Part shown: positions 21,575 to 31,437 of the stretch, one piece after another
Numbering within the stretch: the stretch's first letter is position 1
How the letters are laid out: every line of letters begins with the position of its first letter
From: Ectocarpus siliculosus
Taxonomy: Eukaryota > Sar > Phaeophyceae > Ectocarpales > Ectocarpaceae
Direction: 5' to 3'
Length of the DNA: 64,000 bases
NCBI GenBank assembly: GCA_000310025.1
Contig: FN649748.1
Coordinates: forward strand, 3,154,381 to 3,218,380
Position numbers and translations under genes: made by a program
The notes under the pieces: generated by a model
Told to the model about the DNA's origin: nothing
The model's database searches: none
Seen by the model: only the letters and a program-made list of their open reading frames with translations

Positions 21575-24002
21575 TGGGCACCCCGGTGAGCCGCTCGTCG
21601 AATCGATGTTCTTAAACCACCTGCAACGGCCAAATAAGTTTTCATTACAATAGTCGCGAAGCCACGGCCTGCACGTTCAGGGGCACTACAGGAGTCTGAC
21701 GCGCTGCTATCGCGGTGGAGGCGCACATGGGGTGGCCAGTAAGACAATCCATAGAGAGTAGAGAGAAGTACTTAAACGTCTGAACGCAGGGTTCGACAAA
21801 CCATGCGAGTACATCGAACACAACAGCGATCACGGTAATGCTGTTAAGCCGCTCTTCTATTGTTGTTACCGCCGCTAGGTGACCGGTTTTCACGTTAACG
21901 ATCAAGCAACAATGGGCGTCCTTCCAGTCGTACGATGCTGCCGTTGCTGTAACACACACTGCTGTACAATGTTGTCGAAGACACCTACAGCGGTCTTGGT
22001 TAATGGTAGTTGCAACAACCCAGCACAACACAACTACGACGAGAAGGCGTTCCTCCACATTGTAGTCTACCCTTTCTTCCAACCAAAAAAAAAAGAAGCA
22101 TCTGACTGGCAAACCTAGAGCAAAGTGGGCGTCCTGCATGCCAGGTTGTTACAGACCTGTGTCAGTGAACAGTCGAGGTGATACTCTCAAGAAGGTAAGA
22201 GCTCGCCCCTGGTGGCGAACTCTGGAACACGGCCACCGATCCGGCTTCGGAAATTCGAACAAATCGGTTGCGTGTTCTTTGCTATGTATTTCAGCCAATA
22301 GTTTATTTCTGCCTTTTCAGTCGTCATTATTGGGTTTTGGGACGACCATTACAAAGGAGTCATTTTTTAGAAACAGGCAATGTCCATCGCGGTTTCACAG
22401 CTTTCAGACACCACTCAAGCGTAGTGTGGACTGCCTCGGCCATGGATCAGAAAATTCTCGCGATTTTTTCCCTCTTTGGGGTCTCTCTGGGTCTGAATCA
22501 AGGTGTGGAGCTGTGTCGGGATTATTGAAAGAAAAAATAAAAACTTCTTCCTTCTTCCTAACTTGCCGGTACGTTCCGGCCGACCTCGCATGTCCGTCGT
22601 TCACTGCAAACTTTGCCAACCCGTACGACATGATGACGACGATGATTTGCCAACATATTTGCCAGCCCATCTTTCGCGGTTTGTCCTGCGTTCGTTCGGA
22701 GTCGGAGAAGAAAGTCCACAATTTCTTTTTCAAGGCGATGAGGGGTCTACGAAAAGACGGGTCGTCTTGGGGTGGAATACGTTTCAGGGTACCAACTCGT
22801 GCGGGGTCGCCAAGGTTTTGGCTGCCTAGTAATAGACGCACTGCGAGCGGGGCTTCTCATCGTCTTGGGTACGCGATCGGATATGGATCGGTTTCGTTCT
22901 CACATCATTGCGTTTGGATTCCTGGAGAACGCTATTACTGCGTCGCTCGGACTCGTGCTGCAAATCGCATGCTCGTCGGGGCTGGAGATGAACCTAGACG
23001 CCAGAAATAGGCACGTCGTTCGAGGGCTTCGCCTCGTGGGGCGCTTCGCCTCTCCGTGGGTGCGGGGCCATGGTACCAGGGCTCGCGATATTCTGTGGGT
23101 AACTGGAGAAATGTGAGCCCACCAAGGTGGCTCTCATATTGTTCGGCTCGCCGACGATTCGCGTCCCGAGTCCTTCCTCTGTCGTGGCGAGTACTTGGTA
23201 AACAGACTGTTGAACTCTCGCCACGCTCGCTTTTGGCGTTTCCTGGGCTTCAGACCGTGAGCGACTAAACATCGGATCACAAACATCGATTTCAGGTATC
23301 TAGAGATGAGCACTAAACAGTGGTATACTTTAGGGTCTGCCAATAGACCTCTTCGGTATGTTTTCTTCGATGTCCGTCCATGGAGGTAGCAAGGAGCGTG
23401 GGAAAAGCATGCACAGCAGAGTATGGGGGGTGTAGGCGTGGGGTTTGGATACGTAGGCCACCCAGAGATGCGAAAAGTTACCAATGACTGACCGAAAAGA
23501 GTCGAGCCATCGGGCAGGGTTAACGGCAGTCGGAAGTTTGTGTTCTGCTGATTAACCCGAACACGCACCCAAGGGGTTTAATGGTTCGTTTTTTGCCGTG
23601 CATCCGCAGCAGCCGTAGCAACGTTTTTCTCCCTGTCAAGTATCCATTGTGTGGCCACGCAATAGCGGCCGTGCCTCCGCCCGCCCGCCAATGTAGCAAG
23701 CAAGTCGCTGGTTCTCCTACCCGCAGTGGACCAGCGTATGATGCCTACATAGGGAACGGCCGCCTCGCAGAGGGAGAACTTTCACAATACATATAGCTAG
23801 CAAGGGTAAGTAACGTTCCCTCCGAATAGCGTCGGCTGGCGTGTATGTAGCACGTCAGCGCCGGCCTCTTCTTCTCCCCCAGTATGCGGCACGAACGAGC
23901 TGGGAGGATGATCCCCGCCAACAGCGGGCTGAGGCAACGGGTTAGAGGTGATTGACATAGAGCCGGTCCGATATTTGTTCACTTGGCACATCCTGCGTTG
24001 AT
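21575..24002. other. Intergenic region with one unrecognised open frame
   Basis: Upstream of the glycosyltransferase. A plus-strand frame of 290 codons runs from ATG at 22138 to 23010. It has no recognised domain, a poor codon pattern, and competing long frames in the same span on both strands (for example 22772-23116 plus and 22404-22841 minus), so I do not call it a gene. It could be a decayed element or an orphan gene. Confidence 0.4.
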
Positions 24003-24041
24003 AACCCTAATCCTAACCCTAAACCCTAACCCTAACCCTAA
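24003..24041. repeat. Interstitial telomere-like repeat
   Basis: Six units of CCCTAA/CCTAA type, including one CCCTAAA, in tandem. This is the plant/protist telomere pattern, but unique sequence lies on both sides, so it is internal. It could mark an old chromosome end, a repaired break, or telomerase-mediated healing. Confidence 0.85.
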
Positions 24042-24639
24042 GTCCCATGAGTGCCTGTTGAGGGAGGTTCACGCGGCCCTCACGACCTGCATGGTGTAGC
24101 TAAGGTGTCGATGCGCTTTTAGGCCGCTTCGTCTATTGTAGATGGTTCATTTACTCCCGCCGTTCCCCTCCACCGGTGTGTGCCATCATGGTTGGGTTTT
24201 CGTCGCTTGCCTCCGACGTGTAAAACACGCCCCCCCCTCGGTGTGTCCTCGGGGTCGGGTTTTCGTCGCTTGGCAACGACGTTGTAAAACAAGCCGATCA
24301 CTTCGTGAACTCGGCAACCAGGTTACCGCTTCGTTTTTTTACCTCTGTTTTTGTTTTTTTGGCGGTAACCATGGGTGGTGGTCGAGTAGATTATGTTGTG
24401 CCGGGTCGAGAACCCTCACTCCGCGCAGAGGGGATAATCGCACCACGTGGTGTTAATTTGGTCAAGCACCGTCGAGGCAGTTACACAGTGCTTATAACTG
24501 TCTCTGGAAGTGAAAGCACCAGAAAATAAACTAAGTCAAACGCAGCTGTTATCCGTATGCAAGAAGTAAGCACAAGATGCCGCACACCCTTAGCCGGATG
24601 AGCGCACCCTTCATGTGACTCGCCAAATACCTCACGGCG

Positions 24640-24770
24640 CTTCGCGCTTGGTGATGTGAGAGCCTGGTCCGGTGAGAACCCGGCATGCTCCGTCCCGGTT
24701 TTGTAGGGATGCGAGGTCAATGGTCAAACGACTACTACGGCATGAACGGCTATGAGTACATCCCCCCCCT
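24640..24770 (-). repeat. Dispersed repeat family X, copy 4 (inverted)
   Basis: Reverse complement of the family X consensus, closest to the 48935-49059 copy: GGCGCTTCGCGCTTGGTGAT, then GATGCGAGGTCAATGGTC. Confidence 0.75.
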
Positions 24771-24986
24771 CCCGCCCCCGCCCCCGCCGACCGAGGAAAG
24801 GTCGTACATCGGGTACAGTTAGCGCCAGCACTTCAGAATTATGAAGCCTCGGCTCGAGAAAGGTCGAAAATCTAAGAACTTAGGCACGGTTCGCGAGGTC
24901 GGATTAAGGCTTATGTAGCGGCCGTTCGTAGCATAACTTTACGAACTACACTGGAAGAACCCCAGCACTGGCAACACTGCACGGGT

Positions 24987-25222
24987 GGCCAGAGGCAGGT
25001 TGTGCGTAGGTTGGGGCACCAACTACAACCTGGGGGGGGAGGTTGTAGGGAGGATGCAGCCCAAAGCGTGCAAGGTATCCCGCATCTTGGATAGTAGCGT
25101 TATTGCAATCAACACGGCGGGCTGCAAGCCTGAAGAAAAAATGGGTTCAAGGTCGAACTCGGCCTCCCAACCCCCCCCCCCCAGGTTGTAGTTCGTGCCC
25201 AACCTGCCCCTCTGGCCACCAG
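24987..25222. mobile_element. Small foldback element (about 50-bp inverted termini)
   Basis: The left arm starts GGTGGCCAGAGGCAGGTTG and ends CAACTACAACCTGGGGG. The right arm (25168-25222) is its near-inverse, ending CCCCTCTGGCCACC. The body is about 130 bp and non-coding. Target duplications are not clear. Probably a MITE or foldback element. Confidence 0.7.
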
Positions 25223-25259
25223 TGTACAGGTTCTTGTGCATAGTGTTAGAAAGGCTTAC

Positions 25260-25301
25260 CCATTAGACTACTCAGTCAGCGCTGACTGAGTAGTCTAATG
25301 G
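25260..25301. other. Perfect 42-bp palindrome
   Basis: CCATTAGACTACTCAGTCAG plus C, followed at once by its exact inverse with no spacer. It lies 38 bases to the right of the foldback element, between GGCTTAC and CGCGAGTTCG. Confidence 0.95.
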
Positions 25302-25839
25302 CGCGAGTTCGCCGAGTTGCCGACACCCTATTCAACACACGTCTTGCGACAAGCTACCCCCAGTTCGGATCATCCTAACACATAGGTGTGGGCGGTTACC
25401 TGTGTGTAGTATACACTGTGTAGACTACACTATATACATACAGCAGTTCTTATCGTGTTGGCGAAACGGCCTGCTGGCCCTTCATTTTCAGCAGAGGTCG
25501 GCGCGGAGTATTCGTCTTCTTATACTTTATGACACGACGAATCCATCTCTATCTTTTGAAAAGAGTCTAAGAAAGATTAGCGATGAGTCCATAGCGTCAG
25601 CGGAAGCTACCTGTTTTTCCACGACTCCCTAGCGGCACACAGCGACACCATCTTCCCTGCGTCTCCGAAGTGTGTTCATCAGTCTTTGTGTTCGTATTTA
25701 TTGTTCCTATGAAACAGCCCATCATCCACAGAAAAAATGTGACTCTTGTCTATGATAGAGATGGATTCGTTGTGTCATATTAAGCTAGACTGTCCAGACT
25801 TTTTTTTGTACGCCAAAAACAAAAATGAGAGCGAGAGCG

Positions 25840-26220
25840 AGCGGGAGAGAAGTGCAGAGAAAGACACCAGCGTACTTACTTCTGCACACGCAACAGCTAT
25901 CTCCACCTGTAGGCCATGAGGGAAGCCGGCGACAGGGTGGTGGCCACAGACAGGGTCGGTCGTAGAAGGGTTGATGGGTGGTCGCGCTGCGGTCAGTATA
26001 GGGCAGGTTGGCTGTGTAGACTTTGAAATGATCAGTCGTCTAGCTGCCTCAACTAGTCTATTTTCGGTATACTGTAAATGATAAATGATCAGTCCAGACA
26101 GGGCAAAATGATCAGTGAAGACCCATAGCTGGTAATTGTACTTCTGTACTTCTCTGTTCTCTGTCCCCCCCCGAAATGTGCCCTACCAGCTCTCTAGAGC
26201 TCCTGTATTTTTCAAACAAG
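25840..26220 (+). repeat. Dispersed repeat family Z, uninterrupted copy
   Basis: Inverse of the two segments flanking the element at 37641-38887 (about 37553-37640 and 38888-39150). Shared blocks include CGACAGGGTGGTGGCCACAG, CGTCTAGCTGCCTCAACTA and CTAGAGCTCCTG. This copy lacks the element and so shows the site before insertion. Non-coding. Confidence 0.82.
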
Positions 26221-26229
26221 CACATCCAC

Positions 26230-26860
26230 CCGCACACACCCGTACCTCGTGGTTTCCTAGGTTCGGGCAAGGGTGGTATGTGTGGCGCTACGAGTGTGGA
26301 TGTGTTGCTGATATGTTTTACTCGTCTACAGCAGTAGTAGTAGTGTTGTTGTAGCATTCGTTGTAGCTGCTGACACAATAATGACTGCTGGATCTTGGGA
26401 ACGATTTTCAAAATGTTGGGAACCATGATATCCTCGATATCTGGGCTCCGGCAGGGCTTGCAATACCCCTCCCTTTTGCTGCTCTCTGCTCTTTGCAGCA
26501 GTGGCTTCCTGCGTTCGGGCGAAGGTATGTGTGGTGCTGCGAAAGAACACACATGTATGTATGCATGTATGCACACACGCGTTCATTGTACATACGTTGA
26601 GATATTCATGATTTGGCATATTGATTGGCCCTATTCCGAGACCTTGATATTACCCGCTGTCACTGACGTCTCTTCATTGGTCAGCTGGGTAGCGCGGGTG
26701 CTAATAATCTAGACACACCTACCTATGGACTTGCCAATACACGGCGCGAAGGGCTGCAGGGCGGCAACTCCACGACTTGCCACTACACCAGCATTTGCAA
26801 ATGATCAATCAATGATCAGTGAGAACGTGAGAACGCCTGAAGACTCAAAAGGGTTAGGAA
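26230..26860 (+). repeat. Dispersed repeat family W, copy 1
   Basis: Diverged direct copy of 40262-40860. Shared blocks include CCTAGGTTCGGGC, ATGACTGCTGGATCTT, CAGTGGCT-CCT and CACACCAGCATTT (or ACACCAGCATTTGCAAATGA). Both copies end close to a TGATCAGT motif. Non-coding. Confidence 0.7.
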
Positions 26861-27082
26861 AAAAAAAATATGTGCGGGAAAATTGTGTAGGAATCAACGG
26901 TTGCATGCACATCGGTTGAAAAAATAAAAAAGCTCGATTCCTCTGTAGGAAAGTAGGAAACTGTGATGATGCCGACAATGGCGGGGATGGAACCTTCTCT
27001 GCAAGAAGCTTTCTGAAAGGAATCATTTAATGATGGTGACATCTTTCGTTGTAGATATAGAGTATTCGGGCTCTGAACATTG

Positions 27083-27108
27083 ATCCAGGGGGTGTGCTAT
27101 CTTACGTC
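27083..27108. repeat. Right end of a MITE-like element A copy
   Basis: GGGGGTGTGCTATCTTACGT and CATGCC match the inverted terminus of element A. A GACAATGGCGGGGATGG block at about 26970 matches its interior, so a diverged copy probably spans about 26880-27108. The left end was not resolved. Confidence 0.55.
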
Positions 27109-27109
27109 A

Positions 27110-29150
27110 TGCCACCTACGAAAACGTGCTGCGACGCGTTGAATGACCAAACCTGTGTGCTTCTACGATTCCCCGAGCAAGCAGTATATACAGCGATAAC
27201 TTCCCTGTGGGGAGCAGGTTCAGCAAAGACCATCTGTGTGCATGTGACTACATATGTGTTTTGCTGGGGTAAAGAAGCTGGTGGAATGTTGTTGGTACGA
27301 TGTGTACAGGTTTGTCCGAATGGCTTGCTGTGAAGCTCTCTATCCTGTACCCCTCGGTCTGCGTATCCTCCAAGGTAGATAGACCCGAGAACAGCGTAGT
27401 CCACATCACTCTCCCAAGATGTGGAAGGTCATGAGACGAAACTAGACCATGGCGCGACAACGGGCCACGGGCGTCCCAAACCGCTGTATGGTAGGTAGGA
27501 GCAGCAAAAGACCGGGCAAAACTTCGAAATAAAAAAAAGGTTCTCTGCTGTGTTGCCATTACTTGCTTCTCGCAGCGTAAACAAAGCAGCTCACAAATGC
27601 TCACCTCTTCGTGTGACCGGGTGTGGTTAGAGTCCTGCAACGGGTGTGTCCTTTCCTTGGCCTTGTCGAGCCAGAATAAAGGGAAGAGGGGGAAGCGTGT
27701 GCTTGCGTGTTGTGTGTTCGGGGGAAGCGTGTGCTTGCGTGTTGTGTTGTGTGTTCGGGGGAAGCGTGTGCGTGTTGTGTGCTCTGGTAATCTATTCGTG
27801 GACGATTGCTTGCTATTACCGCGATTATTTTCGATTCTTTAAGGTCGGCTTCTTTCTATATCAACCCGCCGTGGTGTGTCGTGTGGCTTCATCGGTGCAT
27901 CATAAGCAGCCGTTCGCATGGCGCGGTCGTGCAGGCTTCGCCGCCCCCGGCTGAATAACCCCAGCGCTACCGGTTGGTTATCGCAGTGGGCGCCCACCCG
28001 TGTGAGGCAAAAAGGTGATACTGCTTGTATCTGGTAGACTGCTGTTGTCACATAACATATTTCAAACTCGCGTTCCCGGTTCCTTGATACATATTTATTT
28101 GCCTATTTTTGTCCCGAACCAACCATGGTTCAGGAATCTCCGTGGAAATCCAATTTCTATTTCAAACTGGTGGGGGTAGATATCTTCGAACGGGGAGGCC
28201 TTGATATATGGCTGTTCCGAGGAGATTACGTGTATTCCGAAACTCCGCCCAGTGTGCGCACACCTTGCTGCCACACATATATGTACCAAGCTGCAGCAGT
28301 ATACAGCAGTACAGCAGTACGGTGGAGAGAGAGGCCAACTTGGAGAGATCTCTTTTTATAACTACTAATACTAACTGCTTTTAGGCACACCTTTGGCCCT
28401 AATACCGCCGACGCGCGCAAGGCCTCAGCCTCACCAGAGTGCCCACTTATGTCCGACATCGCGGTGGGTATACCCACTGGGGTCAACAATTTTTTTCATG
28501 TACCCACTTGTGTCTGTATTTTGACCCACTGTTTTTGTCCAAATTGTATAGTACCCACTTTTGTCCACATACGGACGGCGGAAATCGAGCGGAAATCGAC
28601 CTCCACCTTACCGCACGCAGAACATCGAATAGCCTCGGAACGTCTCAGAACCTCGCAACGCCGTATCCATGGCATCTTTCCTATCCATGGTTGCCGACTG
28701 CGGACCGTTGCCGACTGCGGACCGACCACGGAGGAGGAACATGTCAGAAACATGCCAGACCCCTTCGGTACCGGCACATGAAGATAGCCACGGCAAGCCC
28801 GGCAAGCAGCGCACTATCGGCACGCCACAAATAAATACGTGACACACAACGGACAACACAACCAACGGGTCGCGCATACAAAACAAAAAGACGGGCAAAC
28901 AGCAACAACACACACACAACACTACCAACCACCACGACGAGTGCACACCGACTCGTCACGGCAGCAGTAGTAGCATGTCGAGGCCCTGCACCGTTGAAAT
29001 ATGTCATACTGTATACTGCTTGAAATATGTCAACAGCATGTGTCTTTGATGGCTTCGGTCCGTTAAAAGTACAACGAATACGGGATCTTCTGGTTTGAAA
29101 CTTTCCGGTACGGAGGGACTATCTATTTGACCGGTACTCCCGTTGTTCTT
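27110..29150. other. No gene recognised
   Basis: Short open frames only. A few short-period repeats occur, for example the GGGGGAAGCGTGTGCTTGCG tandem at about 27690-27775. No RNA gene or splice-consistent exon series was found. Confidence 0.45.
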
Positions 29151-29155
29151 CACCG

Positions 29156-29157
<2 letters not shown>

Positions 29158-29190
<33 letters not shown>
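29158..29190. repeat. (CT)n microsatellite
   Basis: About sixteen CT units. Similar tracts occur at 42767-42825, 52143-52173, 57019-57051 (as AG) and 63827-63848. Confidence 0.95.
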
Positions 29191-29193
<3 letters not shown>

Positions 29194-29339
29194 GGTCTCT
29201 ATGTGTCTCTGTGTGCTGTGTGCTGTGTGCGGTGTGTGTGCTGTGCTGTATTTGCGAGAACCACACACCTCCTATACCTGTGTGAAATGTGCGTTGCGCT
29301 TGCATCAACAACACACCTCCTGCCGCGCTGCTTGTGGTC

Positions 29340-29965
29340 GAGTGAGTCTTTGTAGGACCAGATTCAGGGGGAGAAAACGGACAGGTTATCTACCCCGACC
29401 ACCGGCCTTGGCTGCACTACACTGCTGTGGACCACTTCGGCTTCATGATAGGTACCGCGAAACCTCCTGCAGTAACACGCTGGAGTATCGTAGGGCTGGA
29501 TCTTGCAGGCACCGCGTCCCCGGCGTTGAAAGTTGAAAGCCTAGGCTTTCACTGGCCTGTCTGCAAGAAAGACAGAGAGCAGTGTTCGGTTTCCGTGCGG
29601 CGAGATTCGTGCCTGTTCCCCCCACAGCTGCAGTCTTTCAGTCTTTCCGGTGTGCTGGGGTTGCATGCATGTGTGTCATCTCCCAGAACATCAGGCTCCT
29701 CCCGGCGCTTGAGCATCAATCGGAGTCTTGTAGGACGAGATCCAGGTGGTGGGGTAAGGAAGGTTATCCACGGACCACACCAGTAGCTTGGTGATGGCCC
29801 CCGAGTTGCCTTTTGCCTAAACTGCCGTGTACCGTTTCGCCTTCACAGTGCGTCCCAAGATAGCCCAACGGCAACGCAGCAACACACTCATTCATGTCCT
29901 GTGTCGATTGGAGGCTTGCAGGGCGAGATACAGCTCGTGGGAGAAAGCACATGAGGAGTATAATC
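29340..29965 (-). repeat. Dispersed repeat family Y, three diverged units
   Basis: The core GAGTCTTGTAGGACGAGATC and variants occur at about 29341, 29725 and 29903, each followed by a GGTTATC-type or comparable block. The same core lies inverted at about 17600, 18885 and 19310 inside direct repeat A and its relative. No coding capacity was recognised. Confidence 0.6.
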
Positions 29966-30333
29966 CCATGGTGTTCGCCTCCGAGCTTGTCGTTTCTGCC
30001 TCCTAAACAACCTGTCCGTTTCGCGATCAGCAGTTTGCTCCCTACAAACGAAACATCAATCGTCTTGGTATTGGGCCTGAGCACGCGGGGAAAATTCCGC
30101 CCCTGGCCGCCTCTGGCCGCCGCCGCCCCTAGCCGGAGAGGGGCGGGGGAACCGTCACCAACGGGTAGCACTGGATCCAAGGTAGAAACGCGGAAACGCT
30201 AACGCGCGGCGGCCGCCTGATCGCGGGCAAGCGCTTCCACCTTGTAGAGGCGCAGGGGGGGGGGGGGCGACAAGAGGATTGGGGGAAGGGGGGGAGAAGA
30301 CCGGACCCTTCCCCCCCCCCGGCCCCCCTTACA

Positions 30334-30433
30334 NNNNNNNNNNNNNNNNNNNNNNNNNNNNNNNNNNNNNNNNNNNNNNNNNNNNNNNNNNNNNNNNNNN
30401 NNNNNNNNNNNNNNNNNNNNNNNNNNNNNNNNN
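30334..30433. other. Assembly gap (100 N)
   Basis: A run of exactly 100 N, the conventional gap size. The sequences on the two sides (about 30278-30320 and 30459-30490) both read GATTGGGGGA, poly-G and AGAC/GGAC, so the contigs may in fact overlap. Confidence 0.98.
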
Positions 30434-31125
30434 GTGTGTGGTTGGTGTTGTTGGTGATTGGGGGAGGGGGGGAGGAGGACAGGACACTCACATAGTTATA
30501 TGTCACGACACACGTAACCGCCATGACACTATTGACGCTCGCGCCAAGATGGGAGGGAGCTTGTCGGGGTACCATCGAGACCACGATTGGGGCGCGGGGG
30601 ATTCTGAGTCAAGTCCGTTCCTACCCGGGTAGGAAGTGCATGCTCTGAGGGCAGCGGCAAACTTGGGTACGCCTGGGGCCGTACGGAACTCGTGGCCGTA
30701 GTACTGGCGGCGTTTCCGACGAAAAACGTTCATTCTTTGAAAGAAAGGAAACATGTACGTATTTTTGAAACCAACAAGTTACGAGCACATCTCGTTTTCG
30801 TTCACCCTTGAAAAAGATTGCTGTACAGGCCATTTGGCTTCATTTCTCATCAGCAGTAATTACGCGCGCTGTCGGAATCGTAGGTAAGGTAACGCTGTTA
30901 TTGGATGGGCACGCTGACGCTACCGCTGATGCTGATGTTGTTATCTTCAGCATCATCGTTGTTCTTGTTGCCATCGATTGTTGCTGTTCCTTCATTTCGA
31001 GAACACCGCGACGTGGATTCTTTATCTGACGCCGCACTCACTTCCGGTGTCAACGACAAAATGACATCGACGTGATGGTCTGAAACCGTTTACCGACTAT
31101 TAGAAGCAAATAATGAAGCCACATA

Positions 31126-31288
31126 CTATTGAGACTGAGCGATCGAGGAGCAATCTGCCCCCACCCCACGGAGATCAGGGTTTGGATCCGAATTGTCTAG
31201 CTCACCTGCGGGGACAGGTCCGCGGCGCCAGCTTGGGTCATGGACTCCGACAGTGCTCCCCTCGCTAGGGCCGGCTGGATCACTCGCG

Positions 31289-31320
<32 letters not shown>

Positions 31321-31437
31321 AACCGCCGCTGCTGTTCTTGCACGTACATCCACCCCCCGCGGGCCTAATCGGTAGGGGGACATCGCAGGGTTTGTTTTAC
31401 GGTACCGCTCGTGAGCTACTGCTATGGGTGTCTTCAT
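31126..31437 (-). CDS. Unrecognised open frame with a polyalanine tract
   Basis: A 103-residue frame from ATG at 31437, starting MKTPIAVAHERYRKTNPAMS and containing a run of alanines encoded by a GCA/GCT repeat (31289-31321). No domain was recognised and no neighbouring exon clearly joins it. The first 40 residues look more protein-like than the average shadow frame. It could be one exon of a larger gene or spurious. Confidence 0.25.

Noticed and set aside
22138-23010. 290-residue plus-strand open frame
   Set aside because: No recognised domain, competing frames on both strands and no codon signal I could trust; kept only as a note in the intergenic entry.
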